A stretch of 64,000 nucleotides of DNA from Desulfovibrio sp. GTDB lineage: Bacteria > Desulfobacterota > Desulfovibrionia > Desulfovibrionales > Desulfovibrionaceae. A program made the position numbers and the translations under genes. Below, piece by piece: positions 35,603 to 43,903 of the stretch. A model generated the notes under the pieces. The model saw only the letters and a program-made list of their open reading frames with translations, was not told where the DNA came from and did no database searches. The stretch spans positions 1-64,000 of the forward strand of contig JACQYS010000016.1 of NCBI GenBank assembly GCA_016208105.1, written 5' to 3'. Position 1 is the first letter of the stretch. Each line of letters starts with the position of its first letter.

Positions 35603-36658
35603 ATGATCACCGCTCTGGACCAAACAACATTGGATACGGGACATACGTCCCAACAGAACACGGCCAACCTGGGCGACCCTGCCCAATTCGCGGCCCAGCT
35701 TGCCCAGGTTCTTGCGGCCAATGCCCAGCAGGCATCAGGGGTGCAGCAACAGCCCACTGAACAAGTTGCGGCCCAGGCCACTGATCCGAGCGTAATTCTG
35801 GCCGCTCAAGCCGCCCAAATACAGACCAATCTCATGGCCCAGGCCGCAGCTCAGCCGCAGGCCAGCTCTGAAGACACTCCGGCGGCTCAGCAGAACGCGC
35901 TTTTGCAGAACCTCAATTTCCAGGCTTCATTGGCGTTTAGCCAGCGAAACATTCCGGCTTTCATGGCCTTCCAAACCATGATCGCCCAACAGATGGCCGC
36001 CATGAATCCTGCCCAGGCAACGCAAGCTGAGGCGGCCTCCACCGCCGCATCAGCCACGCCCGCAGCCAAAAAGACTTCCTCTGTGGTGGCCCTCACCAAG
36101 ACCGTATCCGCTGCGGCCACGACGAAAACGACATCCACAACCAGCTCGTCGAGCTCCACAGTCTCAACTGCGAGCAACGCCAGCACGACAAACTCGTCAA
36201 CCGCTCAAACGGCAAGCAATGCCAGCACCACCAATTCCGGAAGCGCCCAGGCCGCGAGCAATGCCGGAACCGGAGGCGCATCCGCGACTCAAACAGCAAG
36301 CAATGCCGGTTCCGGCGGAACGTCCGCAATAGCCGATGGTGCGGGTGAAGAAGGACTCGAGACACTCAATTTCATGGCGGGCATTCTCGAAAATGAACTG
36401 GCTGAGCTTTCCGGAAACGACCTCGCAGCAGCTTTGGACGATCTGGCGGATCTCGCCAAGACTTGGTTCGCAAAGTCGCCACCAGGGGCTTTGGATGGAG
36501 AGTCCGGTACAGCAGGCGAGTTCCTGATCGACACTTTGAGAAGCGAGATTGCCGGGCTTACCGGAGCGGATCGCGCCCAGGCCCTGGACCAGCTGGCCAG
36601 CCTGGCGGACAAGTGGTCCAAGCCTCCACCGGTCTCTGCCGTCCAATCCGCAGCCTAA
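35603..36658 (+). CDS. Unrecognised low-complexity protein with internal repeats
   Basis: This 351-residue protein has no signal peptide. Residues 1-160 are Ala/Gln-rich and helical. Residues ~170-250 hold several copies of a short TASNASTTNSG-like repeat, a flexible Ser/Thr/Asn linker. The C-terminus contains two copies of a ~38-residue helical repeat (255-294 and 306-343), each with the pattern E(L/I)A-L-(S/T)G-D-A-ALD-LA-LA-W---PP. GGAGGGG precedes ATG 35603. It is divergent from the 174-residue gene and is followed by a terminator. A structural or exported role is plausible; none can be assigned. Confidence 0.65.
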   Translation: MITALDQTTLDTGHTSQQNTANLGDPAQFAAQLAQVLAANAQQASGVQQQPTEQVAAQATDPSVILAAQAAQIQTNLMAQAAAQPQASSEDTPAAQQNALLQNLNFQASLAFSQRNIPAFMAFQTMIAQQMAAMNPAQATQAEAASTAASATPAAKKTSSVVALTKTVSAAATTKTTSTTSSSSSTVSTASNASTTNSSTAQTASNASTTNSGSAQAASNAGTGGASATQTASNAGSGGTSAIADGAGEEGLETLNFMAGILENELAELSGNDLAAALDDLADLAKTWFAKSPPGALDGESGTAGEFLIDTLRSEIAGLTGADRAQALDQLASLADKWSKPPPVSAVQSAA

Positions 36659-36674
36659 GCAGCAAAACCAGAAT

Positions 36675-36707
36675 GGCCGCCTCGAATACGGGGCGGCCTT
36701 CTTCTTC
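36675..36707 (+). terminator. Intrinsic terminator after the low-complexity gene
   Basis: GGCCGCC (36675-36681) pairs with GGCGGCC (36692-36698), followed by a TTCTTCTTC tail. The remaining ~185 bp up to the next gene hold nothing recognisable. Confidence 0.75.
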
Positions 36708-36891
36708 ATGGCGGTATCACGCGAATATGCAACGGCTGTCAGGAGCTATTCCACGGTTTCGCATCAGCCGCACCTGATGAGCATCGGCAAAAACAGAAAG
36801 AAGCTGTTTTGATCCTCAGGCCGGAGCGAAAAAATGAGTGAATCCGAAGGGCCGTACGAAGCCGGTGCGGCTGTTCTTCCGCGTGCGGCCG

Positions 36892-38268
36892 TTACTGGGG
36901 TTTCGGGGCCTTGCGCCTGGTGGGAATCTCGATGGCGTATTTCTGTATCTTGTAGTTCAAGGCCCGGCGGCTGACGCCGAGAAGCGGGGCAGCATCCTTC
37001 TGCACCCAGTTGGACTTTTCCAGGGCGCGGATGATGGCGAGCTTCTCGCTTTCGTCCAGGGACATGGCTTCCTGGCGGGCCTTGCCTGGTTTCGACGCCG
37101 GGGCGACCTGCAGGTCGTCTGGAGTGAGCACGCCGTCGTTGGAAACCACGATGGCCGCTTCGATGGCGTTTTTCAATTCCCGTATGTTTCCGGGCCAGGA
37201 ATACTCTTTTATGAACTCCATGGTTTCGCGGGGAATCGCAAGCGGAGCCATTCCCTGATCCTTGCAGAAGGATTCGGCGAAATGTTCGGCCAGGATCGGG
37301 ATGTCCTCCTTGCGCTCGCGAAGCGGAGGAACGTTCACCGTGACCACCCGAAGCCGGTAGTACAGGTCTTCCCGGAAGTTGCCCTCGGCAACGTCCTGGG
37401 CCAGATCAGCATTGGTGGCCGCGATCACCCGGCAGTCCACCGCTATCTCGCGCGTGTCGCCGATATGCCTGATCTTGCGGTTCTCCAGAAAACGCAGCAG
37501 ACGGACCTGCATCTCGGTGGAGATGTTGCCGATCTCATCCAGAAAGAGCGTTCCCTTGTGGGCCTCCTCGATGAGGCCCTTTTTGTCGCGCACGGCATGG
37601 GTGAAGGAGCCTTTCACATGCCCGAAAAGCTCGGATTCCAGCAGGCTGGCCGGGGTTGAGCCGCAATCCACGACCACCAGGGGATGTTCCCGGCGAGGGC
37701 TCAGGGAATGAATAAGGTGCGCGATGCGCTCCTTGCCGGTGCCCGATTCCCCCAGCAGCAGCACGTTCACGTCCCGCGCCGCCACCTTCTCCACCATCTT
37801 GGCCAGTTCCAGCATTTTGGGGGAGCGGGTTTCCCACATGCCCCCGTCCTTCTTGGGGGCGGAAGGGGCCACGAAACTCGTGCCAGGGCCGGATTTGGAG
37901 AGGACCTTGCTCACCTTGTCCAGAAGCTCACGCCCTTCGAAAGGCTTGGTAAGGTAGTCCACAGCGCCGCTTTTGATGGCCTTCACGGCGTCCTGAATGG
38001 AACCGTAGGCCGTGAGGAAGATGATGGGCAGCGTGGGCGCGGTTTTCTCCAGGCGGGCCTGAAGCTCCAGTCCGTCGAGCCCGGGCATGCGGATGTCCGA
38101 GATCACCAGGTCCACGGGGGTGCCGCCAAGTAGTTCCAGAGCTTCCCCGCCGTCGGAAGCCTGGATGACTTCATACCCGGCGGACGAGAGCCGCACGTCC
38201 AGAACCTCGCGGATGTGCGAATCGTCGTCCACAACGAGTATTGTCTTGCGAAGCTGTGTTGCTGCCAT
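36892..38268 (-). CDS. Sigma-54-dependent response regulator (GlrR/QseF-like)
   Basis: The 458-residue NtrC-type activator has a receiver domain (about 8-125; ILVVDDDSH, phosphorylated Asp in VISDIRMPG, and Lys in YLTKPFEG). The AAA+ domain follows (about 150-380), with GESGTGKE Walker A, GSFTHAV in place of the usual GAFTGA loop, and GTLFLDEIGN. A Fis-type DNA-binding helix ends the protein (DAAPLLGVSRRALNYKIQKY). It activates RNA polymerase carrying sigma-54. The gene starts 3 bases after the lipoprotein stop. Kinase-lipoprotein-regulator order matches qseE-qseG-qseF of enterobacteria. Confidence 0.92.
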   Translation of the reverse strand: MAATQLRKTILVVDDDSHIREVLDVRLSSAGYEVIQASDGGEALELLGGTPVDLVISDIRMPGLDGLELQARLEKTAPTLPIIFLTAYGSIQDAVKAIKSGAVDYLTKPFEGRELLDKVSKVLSKSGPGTSFVAPSAPKKDGGMWETRSPKMLELAKMVEKVAARDVNVLLLGESGTGKERIAHLIHSLSPRREHPLVVVDCGSTPASLLESELFGHVKGSFTHAVRDKKGLIEEAHKGTLFLDEIGNISTEMQVRLLRFLENRKIRHIGDTREIAVDCRVIAATNADLAQDVAEGNFREDLYYRLRVVTVNVPPLRERKEDIPILAEHFAESFCKDQGMAPLAIPRETMEFIKEYSWPGNIRELKNAIEAAIVVSNDGVLTPDDLQVAPASKPGKARQEAMSLDESEKLAIIRALEKSNWVQKDAAPLLGVSRRALNYKIQKYAIEIPTRRKAPKPQ

Positions 38269-38270
38269 GT

Positions 38271-38888
38271 CTATTGGGTCGACAGTTTCTTCTTTTCCTG
38301 AATCTCGCGATGTATGGCTTCCAGGGCTTTAATCTGCTTTTGCAGGACCATTACTTCTTTTTCCTTCTCCTGCAAACGCTTGGCGAGATCCTGCTCCGAG
38401 GTCCCGGCCTTTCCGAACGGGAACTTGAAATCGCGCGATTCCTTGCCGCCGAGCATGATCTTGGCGTTCTGGATGAACGGGGTGATCATTCGCGGGTCAG
38501 CCTGGCCCACGGCGCCGGATGAAGCATGCTCCCACTCCTGCCAGACCAGGCGCGCGGCCTTGAACTCCTCCTGGTTCTCCGCTCCGGCCAGTTTGGCGCA
38601 GGCCAAGCCGAAAAGGGCCTTGGAGCGGAACGGGTGGTCGTCGGGACGGCGGGCCAGGTTCTCGAACAGGGCCGCGGCCGATTTATAACTGCCTATCCAG
38701 AAAGCGTGCAGCCCTTCGGCGTATGCGGTTTCCACGTCCAGCGTATCGGGGTTGACGGCCACCGGCTGGGCCGCCTCAGGCTCAACAGGCACTGTTTTCT
38801 TGGGCGAACAGGCCGCCATGGTCAGAACCAGAAGCATCGCCAGAAGGACTGGGCTTGTTGCCTGCAATGGTTTCAGTCGCGCGTTCAT
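38271..38888 (-). CDS. Lipoprotein, QseG-like position
   Basis: This 205-residue protein has a signal peptide and a lipobox (LTMAACS, Cys about 27), so it is membrane-anchored in the periplasm or outer membrane. A TPR-like helical part follows (YAEGLHAFWIGSYKSAAALFENLARRPDDHPFRSKALFGLACAKL). A coiled coil closes it (about 165-200, AKRLQEKEKEVMVLQKQIKALEAI). It lies between a histidine kinase and a sigma-54 regulator, 1 bp after the kinase stop. QseG, an outer-membrane lipoprotein that controls kinase QseE, occupies the same place. Sequence similarity to QseG cannot be judged here. Confidence 0.8.
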   Translation of the reverse strand: MNARLKPLQATSPVLLAMLLVLTMAACSPKKTVPVEPEAAQPVAVNPDTLDVETAYAEGLHAFWIGSYKSAAALFENLARRPDDHPFRSKALFGLACAKLAGAENQEEFKAARLVWQEWEHASSGAVGQADPRMITPFIQNAKIMLGGKESRDFKFPFGKAGTSEQDLAKRLQEKEKEVMVLQKQIKALEAIHREIQEKKKLSTQ

Positions 38889-38889
38889 G

Positions 38890-40353
38890 TTACTGTGTCT
38901 CCCGGGCGATGGGTATGGTGAAGAAAAACGTGCTGCCCCGTCCAGGCCTGCTTGAGAGCCATATCTTGCCGCCGTGGGCCTCAACGATGTTCTTGGCGAT
39001 GGAAAGCCCAAGGCCAATGCCGTCGGCGGTTTTTTTGAGCTGCTCTCCCCGGTAGTACTTGTTGAATACCAAAGGCTGCTCACCTTCCGGGATGCCAGGC
39101 CCCGAATCCACCACGGAAAAAAGGAGCTGATTTCCGCCGTCAGCGAGTTGCAGCGAGGTTTCCACCACCGACCCCGGGGGCGAAAACTTCACGGCATTGC
39201 CTATGAGGTTCAAAAGAGCTTGGCGCAGGTGCTCGGTGTCGGCCATGGCTGACGGAACATCCGGGACGCAATGGGCGTTTATGGTAATTTTCTTGGCTTC
39301 GGCCGAAGGCATGGCCTTGTCCACTGTTTCATGAAGCAGATGAACGGGGTCAACGGGTTTGAAGCTCAGGGTGATGAAGCGAGATGACATGCTGGAGACC
39401 TGCATCAGACGCCCGAGCAACTTCGAGATGCGCTCCAGTTCCGAGGAGGCGATGTCCAAAAAACGCTTCTGACGGTCGTTGATGTCTCCCAGAACCTGCT
39501 CGCGCATGAGGTTCACGGACTCGCGTATGGAGGTGAGCGGCGTGCGGATCTCGTGACTTAACATGTCGATGAAGTCCGTGCGCATCTTCTCTTCCTCGGT
39601 CAGGCGGGCGGTCATCTCGTTGAAGGCCTGGGCCAGCTCGCCCAGTTCGTCCCGGGAGATCACCCGCACGGATTTGAGCTTTCCGTCCAGGGTGAAGGCC
39701 CGGATGCCCCGGCGCAGTTCACGCAAGGGCAGGAACAGGGAATAGGTGAGGTACGCGCTGCCGAACAGGGCCACGGCCATGGAAATACCCAAGCCTATCA
39801 TGCCGGCTCGTACCGAACGTTCGCTCCAGGCGTAAAGCTCGCGCATGCTTGATTCGATGAAGCGCTCGTTGGCCTGCTTGGAGCTCAAGATGGTGTTCAG
39901 CCACTCGTTGAGCTTCTCTTGAGGCACCCAGGGGAGCTGGCCTTTGGTGATGTCGTCCGGGTCCGCCAGATTCGGCAGGGTCTGCTGGAAATCCTGTTGC
40001 AGACGGCCCCATACCTCGGAGCCGGAATAGCTGAACCACTGGATCGAACCCAGGTTGCGTTTGTATTCCTTCAGCGCGGACACGAAATATTGTTTGTAAT
40101 TGTCCTGGCGCAACACGTCGTATTTCTTCTGGTTCTCTTCCATGGAGAGCAGGCTGTCCACCATGCCCTGCGAGATGGAGAGCACCTCGAAGCGCACCTT
40201 CACCACCTCGCGGGAGATGTTCACAATCCCCTGCTGGTAGTCGAAGATGTTGGACGTGGTGAAATAGATGATCACCAATATGGAGGTGAAAACCAGAATC
40301 AGCTTAAAAAGGATGCCGATCCTCAGAATGCGGGGTCGTGTGGTGAAGCGCAT
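38890..40353 (-). CDS. Sensor histidine kinase (GlrK/QseE-like)
   Basis: The 487-residue kinase has an N-terminal membrane segment (GILFKLILVFTSILVIIYF) and a periplasmic loop of about 140 residues. After a second membrane segment (about 182-205) come a HAMP linker, a HisKA domain with the phospho-acceptor in LSHEIRTPLTSI, and a HATPase domain (NLIGNAVKF, DSGPGIPE, GIGLGLSIAKNIVEAHGG). It presumably phosphorylates the sigma-54 regulator two genes downstream. The periplasmic loop is where the neighbouring lipoprotein could act. Confidence 0.92.
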   Translation of the reverse strand: MRFTTRPRILRIGILFKLILVFTSILVIIYFTTSNIFDYQQGIVNISREVVKVRFEVLSISQGMVDSLLSMEENQKKYDVLRQDNYKQYFVSALKEYKRNLGSIQWFSYSGSEVWGRLQQDFQQTLPNLADPDDITKGQLPWVPQEKLNEWLNTILSSKQANERFIESSMRELYAWSERSVRAGMIGLGISMAVALFGSAYLTYSLFLPLRELRRGIRAFTLDGKLKSVRVISRDELGELAQAFNEMTARLTEEEKMRTDFIDMLSHEIRTPLTSIRESVNLMREQVLGDINDRQKRFLDIASSELERISKLLGRLMQVSSMSSRFITLSFKPVDPVHLLHETVDKAMPSAEAKKITINAHCVPDVPSAMADTEHLRQALLNLIGNAVKFSPPGSVVETSLQLADGGNQLLFSVVDSGPGIPEGEQPLVFNKYYRGEQLKKTADGIGLGLSIAKNIVEAHGGKIWLSSRPGRGSTFFFTIPIARETQ

Positions 40354-40418
40354 GGTCTTGTGAGTGGTCCGCCCTTATCGACGGCGGGGACCATACGCCC
40401 AAAGCTTGTCGCGGGCAA

Positions 40419-40925
40419 TCATTTGGCCCCAAAGAGTTCGCGCTCGAACTCGTGGGGTTTTCTTAAGTTGGAAATGACGATCCTTTGCCCAGACCCCGTG
40501 ACCAACAGGACCCGGCCGTAGCCCAAAAGCGACCCGAGAAGCCCGGTGCAGGCTCGGACCGATTCGATGCGCCCCAGGTCGATGGAGAAGAGGGAGCCGG
40601 AAAGCACGTCGTGCTGGATGACCCGTTTGGTGGTGACGAGCACCTTGTTGCTGAAAAAGCTCAAAAGCCTGGCCATGCCGAACAGGCCAAAGATTACGGC
40701 CGCCGTGAAACAGACTGTCTTTACCGTGCCGTTGATGAGGGGGGGCAATATCCGCTTGAAATCTTCGGGAGGAGTGAACTGGACAGCCGCCAAAATTGGA
40801 TCTTTGTAGGCGAGCACGGCCCCGGCCAGTCCGAAATAGACGGCAGCCTTGATGAAAACGGCCCAATGCTTTTTCGTCTGGTAGAGAATGTCTTCCTTTT
40901 CGGCCAGAACGCGGCGAGGCTCCAT
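40419..40925 (-). CDS. Membrane protein with bacterial PH domain
   Basis: This 168-residue protein has two hydrophobic segments (about 23-43 and 72-95), then a bacterial PH (bPH2) domain with FFSNKVLVTTKRVIQHDVLSG, the usual start of that domain. GGGAG precedes ATG 40925. It lies 65 bp upstream of the kinase-lipoprotein-regulator operon on the same strand and might be co-transcribed. Function unknown. Confidence 0.78.
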   Translation of the reverse strand: MEPRRVLAEKEDILYQTKKHWAVFIKAAVYFGLAGAVLAYKDPILAAVQFTPPEDFKRILPPLINGTVKTVCFTAAVIFGLFGMARLLSFFSNKVLVTTKRVIQHDVLSGSLFSIDLGRIESVRACTGLLGSLLGYGRVLLVTGSGQRIVISNLRKPHEFERELFGAK

Positions 40926-41113
40926 ACGTGTCTCCCATTCCCCTGTTTCAGTGCGGCTTGCTTGCCTTTGTAACGCACGCTTAAGGCTTGTGTAAAGAAT
41001 TGAAGGAATTAAACCATCACGAACCATTCGTTCCGGAATATGTTTTCCATCCCTCTTTCCAACCGTGAAATTTGGAATTACACTCTTTAACTAGAATTAA
41101 AGAGGAGACGCCA

Positions 41114-41206
41114 ATGCTGGACGCGCTGCTTTTCCTGGCAATAGTCGTGGGGGGAGCCATCATCATAAACAAGCTGTTCCCGAAAATCGAAGGCGGCGGG
41201 GGCTGA
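41114..41206 (+). CDS. 30-residue small membrane protein
   Basis: An ATG at 41114 follows a strong AAAGAGGAG ribosome site. The 30 codons give MLDALLFLAIVVGGAIIINK and then LFPKIEGGGG, that is, one hydrophobic helix and a short basic-glycine tail. It is surrounded by non-coding DNA and lies between divergent and convergent genes. An inverted repeat TTCCAA/TTGGAA lies about 60 bp upstream. The ribosome site and clean composition favour a real small gene. Function unknown. Confidence 0.55.
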   Translation: MLDALLFLAIVVGGAIIINKLFPKIEGGGG

Positions 41207-41257
41207 ATACCCCGCGTCGGCCCGGACTTCGGTCAGGAGTCCCCCAAAGACAAGAGA

Positions 41258-42208
41258 TCATGCAAGTAGGGCCCAGGCCCAGGCAAGAATAACCGTCATG
41301 GCCGCCGCTGTTCCCAGCCACGGGGAGAGCGGGCGGCCGTTTTTTTTCGTAATCCGCTCCAGGCCGGCGTAGACAAGCCCCAGAACGAACCCGGCCCCGA
41401 ATCCCATAAAGTGCCCGGCAAGATCGATCCTGCGGGCCTCTTCCTCCGACCCCACGCCCAGAAAGGCCAGAATCATGAGTCCGGCCGCAAATGGCAGGGC
41501 CCGGCGCCAGCTCAGATTCCGGCCGAGGCGTATGAGCCTGACCCCGGCCAAAACACCGAGCGCGGCGAAGACCGCGGTGGATGAGCCCAGAAATCTGTAG
41601 CCGCTGGCCTGCAGGGGAATCTTGACCAGGTTGGCCCAGACGGCCCCGGCCAGAGACAAGAACCAGGCCGAGCCCAGACCAATCTCGCCGGCCAGCAACA
41701 AAAGAAACGTGCCCCCAAGGCACACGTTCCCGACCAGGTGGGCTATATCGGCGTGCAGGGTCAACGCGGTAACGGCTCTCCACAGTTCACCGGCGGCCAT
41801 GAGCCCGGTGTCGCCGCTGCCGCGCGTATGCCAGTCTTTCAGGAAAATTCCGAGGGTGTTTTCAGACCCGGTCATGGTCAGAAAAACCGTGACAATGGAG
41901 AGGCTCCACAGCACTCCGGGCAGCTCCCCCCAGGAGGAGGGCTTGGCCCTGAAGTCTGGAATGGCCACCGGCTCGGGCGGATTCTCCTTAAGGTAGGCCT
42001 GGAGCTCGCCGAGTGCCTCCTCGCGACGGGAAGCCGGAACCAGAAGCCGAAGTCCCGGCCAGCCCTGGCGCACCCTGTGCGGCACCCGCCTGGACAAAAG
42101 CACCAGGGACCATTGCCTGGCCATGTCCTGCGTGAGCTCTGGCTGGCCGATCTCGGTCAACAGTTCCGGAGCCACATCCGGCCAGGATTGTCTGGGAGTT
42201 GGAAGCAT
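41258..42208 (-). CDS. Rhomboid-family intramembrane serine protease
   Basis: In this 316-residue protein the first ~95 residues form a soluble N-terminal domain, followed by about seven membrane segments. Rhomboid landmarks are LHADIAHLVGN in TM2 (HxxxHLxxN), FLGSSTAVFAALG in TM4 carrying the nucleophilic Ser, and AGHFMGFGAGF with the catalytic His in TM6. The Ser motif has Thr where GxSG usually has Gly, as also happens in other active relatives. Substrates are membrane proteins; none can be named. Confidence 0.87.
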   Translation of the reverse strand: MLPTPRQSWPDVAPELLTEIGQPELTQDMARQWSLVLLSRRVPHRVRQGWPGLRLLVPASRREEALGELQAYLKENPPEPVAIPDFRAKPSSWGELPGVLWSLSIVTVFLTMTGSENTLGIFLKDWHTRGSGDTGLMAAGELWRAVTALTLHADIAHLVGNVCLGGTFLLLLAGEIGLGSAWFLSLAGAVWANLVKIPLQASGYRFLGSSTAVFAALGVLAGVRLIRLGRNLSWRRALPFAAGLMILAFLGVGSEEEARRIDLAGHFMGFGAGFVLGLVYAGLERITKKNGRPLSPWLGTAAAMTVILAWAWALLA

Positions 42209-42306
42209 GGGTGCCTGATCGCCTCAGTCCTTGAATTGGCTCTTTTCGCCGGTTCTCAACTCTGTTAAAGGAGCCATGGTCATTCATACGACTCGAAGGG
42301 AACGCC

Positions 42307-43416
42307 ATGGACAAGCAGCAGCAAATCTATTCTTTCTTTCTCTTGGGCATACTCGCGGTATCCCTCTACTTCGCATTCCAGGTTTTGAATCCCTTCGTCC
42401 ACAACATCTTCGTGGCCATTATCCTGGCCAGCCTGCTCCACCCGTTCCACCAGCGGCTGAGGACCAAATTGAACGGCAAGGACGTGGTTGCCGCGCTCGT
42501 TTCCACCGTACTGGTCACCCTGCTCATCATCCTGCCCATGTTCCTGTTCACCGGGGCGCTTATCGGCCAGGCAGCGAAATCCTTGAACGCCCTGCAGACA
42601 TGGCTCAAGGCCGCCCACCTGGAAACCTGGCTCAAGGACGAGAGCTTCGCTCCCTACGTCAACTGGTTAAACGAGGCTTTCCCCTGGCTTGAATTCGACC
42701 TGAGCAAGGTCGACATCAGGGGCGGCCTGCTGGACCTTTCCAAAAATCTCGGACAGCTCACCATCGACCTTGGCACCCGTTTGCTCGGCAACTTCATCGG
42801 GGTGCTCCTGGACTTCTTGATCATGCTCTTCGTGCTGTTCTTCCTCTTTCTCGACGGCGAGTCCATGCTTGTGCAGCTCAAGCATCTTTCCCCGCTGCAC
42901 GACGCCCAGGAAGACCGCATCCTGCGCAAGCTTCGCGACGTGGCCCGCTCCGTGGTGGTGGGCAGCTTCCTGGTGGCCATCTGCCAGGGCGTGGTGGGCG
43001 GCCTTGGCCTTGCCATCGTGGGCATCCCGGCCCTTTTCTGGGGAGCCATGATGGGGTTCGCGTCCCTGGTGCCCGTTGTCGGCACCCTGCTCATCTGGGG
43101 TCCGGCCGCGCTGTACCTGCTCATCATCGGGGACTGGAAGGGCGCTCTTATCATCGCCGGTTGGGGCGCTATCATCGTCTCCGGCATCGACTCGTTCGTA
43201 CGGCCCATGCTCATGAAAGGCCAGGCGCAGATGTCCACCTTCTGGGTGTTCCTCTCCATCATCGGCGGCATCAAGTACTTCGGTCCGCTGGGAATCCTCT
43301 ACGGCCCCATGATCCTGGCCCTGGCCATGGTGATGTTAAGCATCTACGCCGACGAATACAGCGACCTGCTGGCCACCAAATGCCTTCCTCCCCAGGAGAC
43401 GCCGAAAAAAAAGTGA
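42307..43416 (+). CDS. AI-2E family transporter (PerM/DUF20 type)
   Basis: This 369-residue inner-membrane protein has a long soluble middle part. LNPFVHNIFVAIILASLLHPFHQRL at the start and the paired C-terminal segments (PALFWGAMMGFASLVPVVGTLLIWGPAALYLL, GIDSFVRPMLMKG) are the hallmarks of the family. Members export autoinducer-2, exchange sodium and protons, or have unknown cargo. It converges with the next gene, with only 6 bp between stops. Confidence 0.88.
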   Translation: MDKQQQIYSFFLLGILAVSLYFAFQVLNPFVHNIFVAIILASLLHPFHQRLRTKLNGKDVVAALVSTVLVTLLIILPMFLFTGALIGQAAKSLNALQTWLKAAHLETWLKDESFAPYVNWLNEAFPWLEFDLSKVDIRGGLLDLSKNLGQLTIDLGTRLLGNFIGVLLDFLIMLFVLFFLFLDGESMLVQLKHLSPLHDAQEDRILRKLRDVARSVVVGSFLVAICQGVVGGLGLAIVGIPALFWGAMMGFASLVPVVGTLLIWGPAALYLLIIGDWKGALIIAGWGAIIVSGIDSFVRPMLMKGQAQMSTFWVFLSIIGGIKYFGPLGILYGPMILALAMVMLSIYADEYSDLLATKCLPPQETPKKK

Positions 43417-43422
43417 GCGCAG

Positions 43423-43869
43423 CTACTTCGCCTGGCTCCATTCCTCGCGAAGCTGCCTGAGTATTTCGGCTGCCTCCGGGATGTTTTTTCGCTGCAAAGC
43501 CCACACCCGAACCGCCTTGTTCACCGGGATGGCCCGGTTGGCAGGGTCCTTGTAGAAGGCGTCGAGCCCCTCCACGAAATCCTTGAGCGAAAGCCCGAAG
43601 AAGAACCGGCTTGTATTGTAGTCGAAGGTGGTCTGGGTTTTCTCCAGGCAGGCCTTGTCTTCCTTGTAGAGCACGATGCTGCCCTTGGACAGGGTGGGCA
43701 TGGTGAAGTCGGCGCCTGTGGTCACGCCGTCCAGAATACCTGTCATGTAGGCGTACTTCCAGGAATCGTTGCGCTCTTGCCAATCCTTGCCGTCGCGTTC
43801 GGATTGGGCGTGGGACACGGCAGCGGTAACGAGCAAGAGAAAACTTATGACGAGTAGAACTAGGCGCAT
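43423..43869 (-). CDS. Secreted protein of unknown function
   Basis: This 148-residue protein has a clear signal peptide (MRLVLLVISFLLLVTAAVSHA), so it is periplasmic. The mature part is mixed helix and polar sequence (WKYAYMTGILDGVTTGADFT, CLEKTQTTFDYN, DFVEGLDAFYKDPANRAIPV). The YMTGILDG and ending AFYKDPxNxxIPV pattern recalls small bacterial proteins of the Rap1a/Ssp-like immunity type, but the match is weak. GAGG precedes ATG 43869. Confidence 0.65.
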   Translation of the reverse strand: MRLVLLVISFLLLVTAAVSHAQSERDGKDWQERNDSWKYAYMTGILDGVTTGADFTMPTLSKGSIVLYKEDKACLEKTQTTFDYNTSRFFFGLSLKDFVEGLDAFYKDPANRAIPVNKAVRVWALQRKNIPEAAEILRQLREEWSQAK

Positions 43870-43903
43870 GGGATAACCTCACGGTGATGTGGTGGCGGTG
43901 GTA

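Noticed and set aside
36170-36330. DNA-level tandem repeats as a possible minisatellite or phase-variable tract
   Set aside because: The repeats are imperfect at the DNA level, keep the reading frame, and are better explained as a Ser/Thr/Asn-rich linker of the 351-residue protein.
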